Shown here piece after piece: positions 33,216 to 42,196 of a stretch of DNA of 50,191 nt. Numbering within the stretch: position 1 is the first letter of the stretch; each line of letters starts with the position of its first letter. Origin of the DNA: Oligoflexia bacterium (lineage in GTDB: Bacteria > Bdellovibrionota > Bdellovibrionia > Bdellovibrionales > Bdellovibrionaceae); assembly GCA_016861345.1 (NCBI GenBank), contig BOLD01000016.1:1-50191 (forward strand). The letters run 5' to 3'. Below the pieces are notes generated by a model. That model did no database searches, was not told the DNA's origin, and was given only the letters and a program-made list of their open reading frames with translations. The position numbers and the translations under genes were made by a program.

Positions 33216-34667
33216 TTAGCCTTTTCCCCAGCCTCCGCCGCCGGCAGAAGCCACAATCAAATGGTCACCTGGGTTAAGTTGGACTTCACCCTCATCAAGG
33301 GTGATTTGTTCTTTTTCTTTGTTTTGTCGTTTAATAAAAATTTCGGCTGCTTCACCGGCTTGAGCACCCTTCATTCCTTTGAGTGGAGTTTTTCGATGTT
33401 GAATGGACCATCGAAGCTTAGCGGGCTCAAGGATCTCATATTCTTTCATTAAGCCGCAGCCACCTTTGTGTTGGCCTTTGCCCCCAGAACCTTTGCGAAG
33501 ACCGATATGATGAATCAAAAGCGGAAAACGTGTTTCAACTTCTTGAACAGAGTTTTGTAACCGATTTCTCACCCAGAGATGAATCGCGTCGGCTCCATCT
33601 GCGTTGGCTGAGGCTCCCACTCCACCAGGAAGAGAATCAAAGAATCTTTTTCCTGAATTAAATTCTAGGCTGATTTGTGTTGGGGCAGGAGTGTAGACAC
33701 TGACTTTTGTGGTGTGAAAAATTTCAGATAATGTTTGAATGACGGTTGAGGCAACAACAGAGGTTCCTTCGGTCATTCCCTTATAGGTAGGGGATGGGTA
33801 TTTTGCATTCAGTAAGCAACCCAATGGGCTTGTGACATGAAAAAGAGAAAAAGTGCCAGAATTAAGAGGAAGGGGTTTTTGGAGATAAGCAGACACGGCT
33901 CCAAAACAGGCCCCAAAAGTACTAGCATCAGTTAAGCAAAGTCGTTTCGAGTTAGTTGTGCCCGCAAAATCAAATTGTACAGCCTCATGAGAGAGTTCAA
34001 TTCTCAGCTTGATCACTTCTCCAGATTCAAGCTTGGTTTCAGTTTTTGCTTCGCCAGAGGGAAGTTCGCTGAGAATGTCGAGTAAAACCTGACGAGAGTT
34101 TTTTAAATATGATTTAACTGCAGCCTTTGTGCAAAGGCCTGGGTGTTTAGTTACAAGATCATTAAAAGCATCGATGCGGGCCCATAATTTTTTAAGCACA
34201 ATTTCAAGACGTTCTTTTAATCCCTCTGGGCAAAGGGGATGAGAAGCCATTGCATCTAAGATAGCTTGGTTGATTTGGCGGCCTTGGATCAGAGGAGTTG
34301 GTGGAATTCTCAAGCCCTCTTCATCTAATGTTTTTGAAATCACCAACTGAGGGCGAAATCCCGTGCGGATCGCTAAATACAAGTCTGGAACTTGGTTGTG
34401 TCCTAGAATTAAAGGAGTAATAAGAGTCATGGTTGAAAGCACAGATCCCCCGCTGTAGGGGTCGTTCAGAATAACCACATCTCCCATTTGAATGGGGAAA
34501 TACTTCATGACAGTTTGAGCGCCTTGGCCAAGGGTACCAATGTCGGCCAGGGTTTCATATTTAATATCTAAAATTTCACCCTCTGCAGTGAGGCAAGCGG
34601 CACTATCAAAGGGTGATAATGTTTCATCCAGAAAAATTCGAAAGAGGTTTGTTTGAAGTGAACTCAT
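33216..34667 (-). CDS. Hydantoinase B/oxoprolinase-type subunit
   Basis: 483 residues from ATG complement 34665-34667, behind AGGAG and overlapping the upstream stop (ATGA). The HyuB features are a long N-terminal region (RIFLDETLSPFDSAACLTAE), DVVILNDPYSGGSV (about 80-93), VQFDFAGTTNSKR and the Gly-rich end (HHIGLRKGSGGKGQHKGGCG, then AGGGGWGKG). It acts with HyuA-type subunits in ATP-dependent opening of oxoproline or hydantoin rings. HyuB subunits are usually 500-600 residues, so this one is on the short side. Confidence 0.88.
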   Translation of the reverse strand: MSSLQTNLFRIFLDETLSPFDSAACLTAEGEILDIKYETLADIGTLGQGAQTVMKYFPIQMGDVVILNDPYSGGSVLSTMTLITPLILGHNQVPDLYLAIRTGFRPQLVISKTLDEEGLRIPPTPLIQGRQINQAILDAMASHPLCPEGLKERLEIVLKKLWARIDAFNDLVTKHPGLCTKAAVKSYLKNSRQVLLDILSELPSGEAKTETKLESGEVIKLRIELSHEAVQFDFAGTTNSKRLCLTDASTFGACFGAVSAYLQKPLPLNSGTFSLFHVTSPLGCLLNAKYPSPTYKGMTEGTSVVASTVIQTLSEIFHTTKVSVYTPAPTQISLEFNSGKRFFDSLPGGVGASANADGADAIHLWVRNRLQNSVQEVETRFPLLIHHIGLRKGSGGKGQHKGGCGLMKEYEILEPAKLRWSIQHRKTPLKGMKGAQAGEAAEIFIKRQNKEKEQITLDEGEVQLNPGDHLIVASAGGGGWGKG

Positions 34668-36052
34668 TTGATCTCCTGAGTAGCGACGCTGAGTCCTTCG
34701 ATTTCTCTTGAGTAGGGGCAAAGTTTCCACTCAATTTCAGGCCAACGGGCTTTAAGTTGGGGAAGCAGTCGATGAGCAAATATTCCCGTGCAGGTTAAAG
34801 ATCGATCGCGACTTTCTTGTTCGAGCAAGACTTTCAGCGCAATTTGATCCACCAAGTGAGCCTCAAGCTCACCTAGGATTCTTTCAAACTTTGTCTCCTT
34901 AGAATTTGAATTTTTAATCATGGCATGAACGGTGTCGCGAAATTTCTTTTTTCCATTTTCTTGAATGAAGGGAGAAAAACATTCATCAGTTGAATCAATC
35001 AGCAAAGCATCAAAGACGGTGGGCTTTAAGGCTCGTCCAAACATCATGGGGCCTGGTTCAAATCCCACTTCTGCTGGGCTCCACTCAAGGGTTTCAAACT
35101 CATCCACGGTCAGTTCCGAAGTCGGCTGCAGTCGCAAAGGCTGGCAGTTGGGAATTTGTCCGCCCAGTGGGCCCCAGGGGCTGTCCCAAGTTTTTTTCTG
35201 AGACTGAGGCTTAATCAAATACCACTTTTCCATCCCTAGAAAGAGGATTTGCTTATCATCCTGATATTTATTGGCGATTAAAGAATAGGGGCCAAACAAG
35301 CTAGAAGATAATCGATCGACCTGAAAGTGAAATGGCTTTCCACTGCCATCAAAATAAAAAATTTGATCTTGATGGGCGCGACCTTCGAGCGCTGTCATGA
35401 TTTCAGAGTGAATTTCTTGAGCTGTACCAGCCAAGCTGGCATTGAGAAGATTTCGTCGCCAAGAAAGGATTTCATCTTTGTAATTTTCTGTTCCCTCTGA
35501 TGAGAAAACTTGAAATCCCTTTTCTTTAAAAAACTGTGTCACTGAATTTAGATGGGTATTGTTGATTTCTGAAAAAAGCAGATTCACACAGATTTTTTCA
35601 ATTTTTTGAAGCTTTAATTTTTCGGCAATTTGTTCCAGCTCTGAAATTTCGACCTTCTTAATAACTTTCCCTTGAGCATTAATTCGCTCATGAATTCCAA
35701 AGATGAGATCCTGTGAGGCCAGAGCTTCTGTGCGTGTCGGAAAAATTTCAAAATAAGGATTAGAAAGAGATTGGCGCAAAAGGGGCCAATTTTCAAATCC
35801 CTGAGTCACAATTTGAGCGACTGAGCCGCCCAAGCGAGTATCTAAAATTTTCTCAAGCACGCGAGAGGCGATGCACACTTGGTTAATTTTGACATCCGAA
35901 TTTTTCTCAAGAAAAATTTTGAGCGAGTTTGTTAAATTTTCTGTTGGCAAGTAGTGTCGACTGAAGCTCAGGGACACATTTGGACGACGAGTGTCGATCA
36001 GGCAGTACTCTGCGAAAGAGGTTCCAAGAGAAATCCCCAGTTGTATAGCCAC
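34664..36052 (-). CDS. Hydantoinase A/oxoprolinase-type subunit (short, divergent)
   Basis: 462 residues. The N-terminus (MAIQLGISLGTSFAEYCLID) shows the acetate/sugar kinase-like phosphate-binding pattern of HyuA, and a Gly-rich GRALKPTVFDALLID region occurs near 345. HyuA subunits usually reach about 650-700 residues, so parts are missing or diverged. It is operonic with the B subunit (4-base overlap). The substrate is unknown. The next gene upstream (hisC) runs the opposite way; the 97 bases between hold divergent promoters. Confidence 0.7.
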   Translation of the reverse strand: MAIQLGISLGTSFAEYCLIDTRRPNVSLSFSRHYLPTENLTNSLKIFLEKNSDVKINQVCIASRVLEKILDTRLGGSVAQIVTQGFENWPLLRQSLSNPYFEIFPTRTEALASQDLIFGIHERINAQGKVIKKVEISELEQIAEKLKLQKIEKICVNLLFSEINNTHLNSVTQFFKEKGFQVFSSEGTENYKDEILSWRRNLLNASLAGTAQEIHSEIMTALEGRAHQDQIFYFDGSGKPFHFQVDRLSSSLFGPYSLIANKYQDDKQILFLGMEKWYLIKPQSQKKTWDSPWGPLGGQIPNCQPLRLQPTSELTVDEFETLEWSPAEVGFEPGPMMFGRALKPTVFDALLIDSTDECFSPFIQENGKKKFRDTVHAMIKNSNSKETKFERILGELEAHLVDQIALKVLLEQESRDRSLTCTGIFAHRLLPQLKARWPEIEWKLCPYSREIEGLSVATQEIK

Positions 36053-36149
36053 GAATTACCTTTCTCGTTGAAATAGATCTCGACAAAAAATTATATATGT
36101 AGGAGGTTTGAATCACAAGAAAATCAATTGAAACATAAGGATTCAATGT

Positions 36150-37274
36150 ATGAAAGTTTCATCAGATATTCTAAGCCTAGTGCCCTATAAGCCTGGAAAG
36201 CCTATTAGCGAGACTCAGCGTGAATATGGACTGACAAAGGTCATCAAATTGGCTTCGAACGAAAATCCCCTGGGCCCAAGTCCGATGGCGGTCGAGGCTA
36301 TGACCCAGGCTCTTCAGAACCTTCATCGATATCCAGATCCAGCTTTTTACGAATTAATGCAGTTGGTTTCAAAGCAGTGGAGGCTCCCCACCAATATGTT
36401 ATCAGCGGGGAATGGCTCAAATGAAATCATTGATGTTTTAATTCGTGTTTATTGTGAGCCAGGAGAAGCAATTCTCACGACAGAGGCTGCTTTTATTGCC
36501 TACCAAATTTGTGCCCAAGCGGCTCGAGTGAAAACGTACTTCACTCCTCTTAAGTCAGGATTTCAAATGGATTTAACAGCTATGGCGAATTTTTTGAAAA
36601 CGTCGCCTGATGCTTACAAAGTGAAACTGATTTTCTTACCCAACCCCAATAATCCGACTGGTACTTATGTGAAATGGGAAGAGGTAAAAAACTTTTTGGA
36701 TCAATTTGGATCAGACCCAGATCGCCTGATTATTTTTGACGAGGCCTATACGGAATACGCAAGGGCAAAAGATTACCGATCGCCAATGGAAGATATGTCG
36801 AAGTATCCGAGCGTTGTGGTGATTCGCACATTATCAAAAGCTTATGGCTTGGCAGGGCTTCGTGTGGGCCTTTTGGTGGCGCCGCCTCATGTGATTGATC
36901 TTTACAACAGGGTGCGAAATACATTTAATGTCAATGAGATTGCGCAGGTTGCCGCAGTCGCTGCTCTTCAGGATGCTGACTTTTTGCGCAAGTCGCAGCA
37001 GGTAAACTGGGAGGGCCTTGATTATTTTTACGAGGAACTCCGCAAAATGAACCTTCCTTTTGTTGAGTCTCAGGCGAATTTTGTTATGTTTGATACCCGA
37101 AGGGATGTCGTGAAAGTGAATGAAGCCCTGCTGAAGCGCGGTGTGATTTTAAGACCGATATTGAATTACGGGTTTAAAACGCAAATGCGCATGAGCGTGG
37201 GACTTCCCGAAGAAAATCGATTCGCCATTGAAAAGTTGCGAGAGGTTTTGCAGGAAATTCCGGCGATAACGTAA
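36150..37274 (+). CDS. hisC: Histidinol-phosphate aminotransferase
   Basis: 374 residues, class II PLP aminotransferase. Conserved elements are KLASNENPLGPSP (about 31-43), the cofactor region NPNNPTGTY (about 166-174), the Asp in IIFDEAYTEY, and the PLP Lys in TLSKAYGLAGLRVG (about 227-240). It makes L-histidinol phosphate in histidine synthesis. It is followed after 3 bases by cmk, an arrangement that I recall in Bdellovibrio-like genomes. An aromatic aminotransferase of the same family is possible but less likely. Confidence 0.9.
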   Translation: MKVSSDILSLVPYKPGKPISETQREYGLTKVIKLASNENPLGPSPMAVEAMTQALQNLHRYPDPAFYELMQLVSKQWRLPTNMLSAGNGSNEIIDVLIRVYCEPGEAILTTEAAFIAYQICAQAARVKTYFTPLKSGFQMDLTAMANFLKTSPDAYKVKLIFLPNPNNPTGTYVKWEEVKNFLDQFGSDPDRLIIFDEAYTEYARAKDYRSPMEDMSKYPSVVVIRTLSKAYGLAGLRVGLLVAPPHVIDLYNRVRNTFNVNEIAQVAAVAALQDADFLRKSQQVNWEGLDYFYEELRKMNLPFVESQANFVMFDTRRDVVKVNEALLKRGVILRPILNYGFKTQMRMSVGLPEENRFAIEKLREVLQEIPAIT

Positions 37275-37277
37275 GAG

Positions 37278-37964
37278 ATGCCAACAGAGACAAGAGCTAA
37301 GACAGCTGAGAAAATGAAAATTGTGACCATTGATGGCCCTGCGGCCTCCGGAAAGACTTCTGTTAGCCGTGAGCTGGCTCGACGCTTGGGTTGGAAATGG
37401 GTTTCTACGGGAGCTTTTTATCGGGGACTGGCTTACGTTGCTGACCGTTTAATGTGTGATATCTCAAACGAAGAGGCTCTGTCTGAGTTGGCCCGATCCA
37501 ACAAATGGTCTGTTCGAATGGATGATGACAATACAAAAGTTTTTTTAGGCGCTGAAGATGTCACGGAAAAAATCTTTCAAGAACATGTGGGTTCAATCGC
37601 CTCTAAGGTTTCTCATTTTCCAAAAGTCCGAGAAGCTTTGCTTGAGCCTCAGCGGGCTTGCGCGAAGAATGTTCCTGGTCTTGTGGCCGAGGGCCGGGAT
37701 TGCGGAACAGTTGTTTTCCCAGATGCTCAGGTGAAGATTTACGTGACCGCCAGCCAAGAATCTCGCGCTGAACGTCGTTCAAAGGATTTGGGACTTTCTG
37801 TGGCTGAAACTCATGCGGCTCAAGTGCAGCGAGATCAACAGGACTCTACCCGAAAAGCAGCTCCGCTCTCTGTTCCGCCAAATGCTTTTGTGATCGATAA
37901 CACGGATCTTAGCCTTGATCAGGCTGTTAGTATCATTGAAGCTCATGTGAAGAAAAATCTTTGA
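37278..37964 (+). CDS. cmk: Cytidylate kinase
   Basis: 228 residues. A P-loop GPAASGKTS (about 20-28) is followed by GWKWVSTGAFYRGLAYV and the nucleotide-binding EGRDCGTVVFPDA (about 136-148), with the lid SRAERRSKDL. It phosphorylates CMP/dCMP. A second start at 37314 (MKIVTID) would remove 12 residues and gives the usual N-terminus, so the start is uncertain. It overlaps the next gene by 4 bases. Confidence 0.9.
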   Translation: MPTETRAKTAEKMKIVTIDGPAASGKTSVSRELARRLGWKWVSTGAFYRGLAYVADRLMCDISNEEALSELARSNKWSVRMDDDNTKVFLGAEDVTEKIFQEHVGSIASKVSHFPKVREALLEPQRACAKNVPGLVAEGRDCGTVVFPDAQVKIYVTASQESRAERRSKDLGLSVAETHAAQVQRDQQDSTRKAAPLSVPPNAFVIDNTDLSLDQAVSIIEAHVKKNL

Positions 37965-38722
37965 TGAAGGCTTTCTATATTCTTATATTCTATCTTTTCT
38001 CTGCTATGAGTTATGCGGATGAGTTCAAATTTGAGATTGATCTTGCTGAGGATCGCTCGGAGATTGAAAAAAGAATGTCTGTGGTACTTAAGGGAAAGAA
38101 GAGAGTCGATGAGTATTGGAAAAAAGAACTCACCTCAGCACTGAACTCTCAATCTCAAGTTCAAGATAGGGTGACCGTTGAAATTAAACCAGTTGAATCA
38201 AATCCAGGGTTTGAAAATTGCGCCAATTTGAAGAATAAAAACACGATCTACATCCACTCTTTGTCTTCTCTGAGAAAGCTGCCAAAAGATAAACGAAAAA
38301 ATATAAATCCCTTTTGTTTTGAGAGAAATTATGACGATATTGTGCTGACAATCATTCATGAGTACTCACATGCCTTGCATTGGCGCTTTCAAAAAAAGAA
38401 CTCTCGCCCTCTTAAATGGATATGGGAAGGGCTGGCTGTCCACCTTTCTGGTCAGCTTGATACGGACCAAATGAAAAAGACGGCACAACGAGATTTTGAT
38501 TCTCTTTATAACCAAATTAATCTTTGCGAAATTATATTGCCCGAGAATAAAAGTTATGGTGCAGGAGGGGCTATCATTCGTTACCTTGAAACTCAATATC
38601 CTGGTATCGCTAAAGAGATTATGGATGTTGAGAAATCAAGCGAACTCAAAAAAATCTTTGAGAAAAAGAACATGAAATGCCTCTACAATAAAGAAGATTT
38701 GATAAAGGTGGTTTCACATTAA
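37961..38722 (+). CDS. Secreted gluzincin-type zinc metallopeptidase
   Basis: 253 residues with a signal peptide (about 1-19, cut after SYA). The active site is HEYSH (133-137; pattern HExxH), with a second Glu at 157 (WIWEGLAVH) as the third zinc ligand, which is the gluzincin pattern. Cys87 and Cys119 may form a disulphide. Its place between cmk and the sirtuin gene, with overlaps on both sides, is unusual for a periplasmic protease. Its last codon TAA overlaps the proposed ATT start of the next gene. Confidence 0.75.
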   Translation: MMKAFYILIFYLFSAMSYADEFKFEIDLAEDRSEIEKRMSVVLKGKKRVDEYWKKELTSALNSQSQVQDRVTVEIKPVESNPGFENCANLKNKNTIYIHSLSSLRKLPKDKRKNINPFCFERNYDDIVLTIIHEYSHALHWRFQKKNSRPLKWIWEGLAVHLSGQLDTDQMKKTAQRDFDSLYNQINLCEIILPENKSYGAGGAIIRYLETQYPGIAKEIMDVEKSSELKKIFEKKNMKCLYNKEDLIKVVSH

Positions 38723-39428
38723 AAGCACTCAACCTGCTCTTGTCATTCTCACTGGCGCTGGTATTTCCGCTGAAAGCGGAGTGAGAACATTTCGTGATCA
38801 AGACGGGCTCTGGGAAGGTCACCGTATAGAGGATGTGGCTACGCCCGAAGCATTTTATCGTAACCCCAAACTTGTTCATGAATTTTATAATCAACGTCGC
38901 AGACAGTTGAGAGAAGTAAAGCCGAATGCTGCCCACCTGGCCCTGGTGGAACTTGAACAAAAGTGGCCAGGGGATTTTTTGCTGGTGACTCAGAATGTGG
39001 ATGATTTGCATGAGCGGGCGGGCTCAAAAAAACTGATTCACATGCATGGTGAGCTAAAGTCTATTTTTTGTCTCAGTTGTGATTCAAAGTTTCGATGGGA
39101 AGATGACTTAAGTACCGACCATCTGTGCCCCCAGTGCCAAAAACAAAATGCACTTCGCCCTGATATTGTGTGGTTTGGAGAAATGCCCTACGAGATGGAT
39201 CAAATCACTGAAGCCTTGACCAGCTTAAAATCGACAGATTATTTTGTCGCCATTGGAACATCCGGTGTGGTTTACCCGGCAGCTGGATTTGTCCAGTGGG
39301 CCCGACAAGCCAAGAAAATCGAAGTGAATTTAAAAGAATCAGCAGTTTCTGATTTATTTAATCAACAGTTCATTGGCCCTGCTTCTGTTCAAGTCCCAGA
39401 GTTGGTGAAGCAGCTCTTGAGATTATGA
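38718..39428 (+). CDS. cobB: NAD-dependent protein deacylase (sirtuin, CobB-like), apparent ATT start
   Basis: 236 residues if begun at ATT 38718. The NAD-binding motif TGAGISAESGVRTFRD lies upstream of the first usual start codon (GTG 38781), so that start would cut away the catalytic Rossmann motif. No ATG, GTG or TTG exists in this frame between the stop at 38703 and 38781. AAAGGTGG lies about 6 bases before ATT 38718, and ATTAA overlaps the upstream stop, like an ATGA coupling. The rest is normal: TQNVDDLHERAG with the catalytic His in HMHGEL, and a zinc site (CLSC then CPQC). It removes acyl groups from lysines. A sequencing error is an alternative. Confidence 0.8.
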   Translation: MKSTQPALVILTGAGISAESGVRTFRDQDGLWEGHRIEDVATPEAFYRNPKLVHEFYNQRRRQLREVKPNAAHLALVELEQKWPGDFLLVTQNVDDLHERAGSKKLIHMHGELKSIFCLSCDSKFRWEDDLSTDHLCPQCQKQNALRPDIVWFGEMPYEMDQITEALTSLKSTDYFVAIGTSGVVYPAAGFVQWARQAKKIEVNLKESAVSDLFNQQFIGPASVQVPELVKQLLRL

Positions 39429-39434
39429 GGTCAT

Positions 39435-39575
39435 ATGAATCAGTGGATTGCCTTTGATTTTGAAGGAATAAATAAAAATAATCAAAGCGAGTACAAAACT
39501 CGGGCTGATTTTTTTATTCAACATTTTAACCAGCTGCCACAGGTGGCTGCTTCAGTCTTCGAACCCAAAGATTAA
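39435..39575 (+). pseudogene. Short open frame, possible truncated gene start
   Basis: ATG 39435 lies 7 bases after the sirtuin stop and reads MNQWIAFDFEGINKNNQSEY, ending at 39575 (46 residues). It overlaps the convergent Y1-like gene by 50 bases. The acidic, Asp-containing start looks like the beginning of a nuclease or phosphatase domain, but nothing follows. It may be the remnant of a gene cut by the insertion of the neighbouring element. Confidence 0.35.
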
Positions 39576-40110
39576 ACTCATCGAGAAATTTTGTTCTGGC
39601 CTGATATCCTCTGGCTTGCTCAATTCGATTTGCTCGAAAATAACCCTTCAGTTGAAGTTCTTCAAAGGCTGTCATCAGAACACGAGTAAAGGCAATTCCA
39701 TCCCAGAATTTCCCAAATTTTTTTCCCTTTTTTGCCCCAGTGGCAATCCTTGCAATTTGACCGGAAATTGATCGAAGAAATCTTTGAAAGTCCTCTTTTC
39801 TTTGGCTTCGAATTTTAAGATGAAGATGGTTTCCCATATTCACGGCATCTCGAAGTTCAATATGATTTTCCTTTGCCTTGCGACGAATAAGTCCTTCAAT
39901 TTTACTGCGATTTTGCTTGTGGAGAAGGCTATAAGATCCCATTGCTTTTTTCGATTTCAAACACAAGTGAACCCATTTTTTAGGAAGTAGAGTTCGTGCA
40001 ATTTTTCTTTTCCCTTTTGTGGATTTACCTCCGAAAGTGTATTTCATTTTCTCGGTTTGAATCAGTATGAGTTGCGAATGGGGATTTTTGGGGGACTTTT
40101 TCATAGCCAC
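39526..40110 (-). CDS. Y1-transposase-like protein (RAYT-related), catalytic Tyr not seen
   Basis: 194 residues. The HUH motif is present as MGNHLHLKI (about 90-98), with flanking helical parts (HLCLKSKKAMGSYSLLH, FWDGIAFTRVLMTAFEE). This matches a delta-proteobacterial family related to REP-associated tyrosine transposases. In usual members a Tyr follows in the region aligned here to FQRFLRSISGQIARIATG, which has none, so strand cleavage by the usual route is doubtful. Palindromes and tandem repeats lie directly upstream (40158-40365). Its end contains a small GCCAC/GTGGC palindrome. Confidence 0.65.
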   Translation of the reverse strand: MAMKKSPKNPHSQLILIQTEKMKYTFGGKSTKGKRKIARTLLPKKWVHLCLKSKKAMGSYSLLHKQNRSKIEGLIRRKAKENHIELRDAVNMGNHLHLKIRSQRKEDFQRFLRSISGQIARIATGAKKGKKFGKFWDGIAFTRVLMTAFEELQLKGYFRANRIEQARGYQARTKFLDEFNLWVRRLKQPPVAAG

Positions 40111-40157
40111 TTCATATGATGAGTATCTGAGATAGTCAAATATCTTTCGCTTTGGGG

Positions 40158-40182
40158 CAATATAATATTTGCTATTATATTG
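40158..40182. repeat. AT-rich perfect palindrome
   Basis: The arms CAATATAAT (40158-40166) and ATTATATTG (40174-40182) are perfectly complementary around a 7-base loop, and both are flanked by G-runs. This is the type of hairpin recognised by Y1/RAYT proteins, such as the gene ending at 40110, but the link is inferred from adjacency. Confidence 0.7.
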
Positions 40183-40194
40183 GGGGCGGGTTCA

Positions 40195-40365
40195 GCAGTG
40201 AAATAAGGCAGTGAAATAAGGCAGTGAAATACAGCAGAGAACTACGAGCGTGAAGTTAGTAGTAAAATGCAGCAGAGAGAAGCTGCAGTGAATTGCAACA
40301 GTGAAAGGCTGCAGTGAATTGCAACAGTGAAAAGCTGCAGTGAAAAGCTGCAGTGAAATGCGGTG
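40195..40365. repeat. Degenerate tandem repeats
   Basis: Units of the type GCAGTGAAATAAG are repeated near 40195-40230. A 26-base unit starting GCTGCAGTGAATTGC occurs at 40282 and 40308 with one mismatch, then shortened copies GCTGCAGTGAAAA follow. All share a GCAGTGAA core. It is not a CRISPR array: units abut without unique spacers. It probably expanded by slippage, perhaps after mobilisation by the Y1-like protein. Confidence 0.75.
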
Positions 40366-40594
40366 AATTAGTTAGCGAAACCAAAGGCAATTGAGCGAGA
40401 TAGCCTACTGTCTAAGGTTTGGACATCTGTCGAGAGTACTGACATCACGTCTGGCGGGCCCCTTGATCAGAGTTCAAAACGAGCCTCTGTGTTCAAATAA
40501 TAGCTTATGGGTTCAAATTATAGCTTATAGGCTCAAGAGTGGTCTCTTGTCCCGGTACAAATATTGAATTGATTTGAAAAGAGAGAGGCCTATA

Positions 40595-42022
40595 GTGAAA
40601 AGACAAGTGCTTCATATTTCAATCTTAATTCTTGGGCTTGTGCCCATGACCCAAACTCAAGCAGCTGCTCAGAGCTGTCAAAAAGTCTTTTTCTCAACAC
40701 ACATGAAGCTTGATGCGAGCATTCAGTCTTTAGCGCAACTTCGACTTCAAATTGATCAGCTCAAGACTGCGGGAGTGTCGTCTTTTCATCTGACCCAATT
40801 GACCTATGATTTCAACAAAAAAATGAATGAAATGACCCAGTACATTGAGTCGAATCGAATTATGACTGCTGCACAGTTGGCAGAGTGGGTTAGAAAAGAA
40901 GTGCAGAGTGTTCAAAAACAGGGTGATGTTTTGCAGGCCAAAGAATCTGAAGTCAGAGATAATGTGGGTGAGATCCTTCACCATACTATGGTTTTTGAAC
41001 CTCGCAATGTGATAGAATTAAAGTCCCCCACAATGTTTTTACGTAATGCCATCAGCCCTGACGGAAAACATCTTGTGTCAGCTCAGGATGGGGGCGAGAT
41101 ACAGTTGATTGATATCAATAGTAAAAAGAAAATTCGCACATTAAGAGTGGGGAGTTGGGTCAGTCAGGTCGAGTTCAGTCCTGATGGAAAACAACTTTAT
41201 CTGACATCCAGTGACGGCGTGGCTCGAATTTTTGACTTATCAAATGGGAAAACTCGTGTGGTGGCAAAATATGAAAAGAACAATCTTCGAGATGCAAGAA
41301 TAAGCGCAGATGGGAAGTTCTTTTTCAATTTTGAACCAGATGTCACGGGCTACAAAATCCGAGTTGTTGATCTTAAGACTGGCAAAAAAATTTGGATTTC
41401 TGATGAGAATAGTCGAATTGCTCAGTTTAGTCCTGATGGCAAAATGATTGCGATTGTTTCTGAGGGAAAAGAGTTGTCGTTATGTGAACCTGCAACTGGT
41501 AAAAAAATTAAAACGTATCAATTTAAAACGACTGTTGATCATTTTTCATTTTCAAGCGATGGGCCACAGCTATTTGTTCTTTCAGATCACACAAACCTTC
41601 AAGTGATCAGCCTTAAAGATTTTAAGACTTCCTACAAGAAAGATCTGGATGGTCATACCTTCAGTCATGGCCTGCATCTGAGCCCTGACAATCGATACTT
41701 CATTGTGCTTGGGAATGACAATGAAGTCATCGTTCGTGATATGAAGTCAGCAAACAAAGTATTTACATTTTCTCATGACCAGAGGATCGAGACGGCAGTG
41801 TTTAGTCCTGATGGGAAATTTCTTGTGACAACATCAGAGGATGGAGTGGTTAAAATCACTGATGTCCACAGTCAGGACCAACTTTACGAGTTCAGCCATA
41901 CCCATTCTGTAGATCAAATCACCTTTAGCAGAGATGGACATTATCTGGTGACTCAGGATGTGAGAACATTGAAGGTCACTGAACTCTATTCGACCTTTGA
42001 AAAATCGCAGAAGAACAAATAG
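40595..42022 (+). CDS. Secreted WD40-like beta-propeller protein
   Basis: 475 residues from GTG 40595 (AGAGAGAGG just upstream). A signal peptide (about 1-24, cut after AAA) is followed by a helical, coiled domain (about 30-130, Gln-rich LAQLRLQIDQLKTAG). From about 140 there are at least six beta-propeller blades of the form SPDGKhhhT..DGhhxIhDh (e.g. SPDGKQLYLTSSDGVARIFD). Propellers of this type bind proteins. It is probably periplasmic. No transposon or pathway partner is adjacent. Confidence 0.75.
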   Translation: MKRQVLHISILILGLVPMTQTQAAAQSCQKVFFSTHMKLDASIQSLAQLRLQIDQLKTAGVSSFHLTQLTYDFNKKMNEMTQYIESNRIMTAAQLAEWVRKEVQSVQKQGDVLQAKESEVRDNVGEILHHTMVFEPRNVIELKSPTMFLRNAISPDGKHLVSAQDGGEIQLIDINSKKKIRTLRVGSWVSQVEFSPDGKQLYLTSSDGVARIFDLSNGKTRVVAKYEKNNLRDARISADGKFFFNFEPDVTGYKIRVVDLKTGKKIWISDENSRIAQFSPDGKMIAIVSEGKELSLCEPATGKKIKTYQFKTTVDHFSFSSDGPQLFVLSDHTNLQVISLKDFKTSYKKDLDGHTFSHGLHLSPDNRYFIVLGNDNEVIVRDMKSANKVFTFSHDQRIETAVFSPDGKFLVTTSEDGVVKITDVHSQDQLYEFSHTHSVDQITFSRDGHYLVTQDVRTLKVTELYSTFEKSQKNK

Positions 42023-42196
42023 CCTTAAGCATACCTGGTATGTCAATAAACAATACCTTCATAGAACAAGTCATGGAGGGCCTGACTAAGACAGAGCATG
42101 ACTAGCGAGTTGACCGAGCAACAAAATCGAATTAGAACCATCGAGTATGCGCAATGGTTGCATCGTTTTGACGTGTAAACGTGTAAAGAGGTTTCT

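Larger units (their letters stand above)
40111..40594. other. Non-coding, repeat-rich interval
   Basis: 484 bases between the Y1-like gene and the WD40-like gene. The first 45 bases are plain. Then come an AT-rich palindrome (40158-40182), a tandem repeat block (40195-40365) and a less ordered part (40366-40560) that probably holds the promoter of the next gene. No convincing open frame was seen. Confidence 0.6.

Noticed and set aside
40195..40365. Possible CRISPR array
   Set aside because: The repeat units abut each other without unique spacers of constant length, and no cas gene is present.
42098..42178. 26-codon frame before the nitroreductase gene
   Set aside because: No ribosome site, no motif, and random frames of this size are common; at most a remnant.
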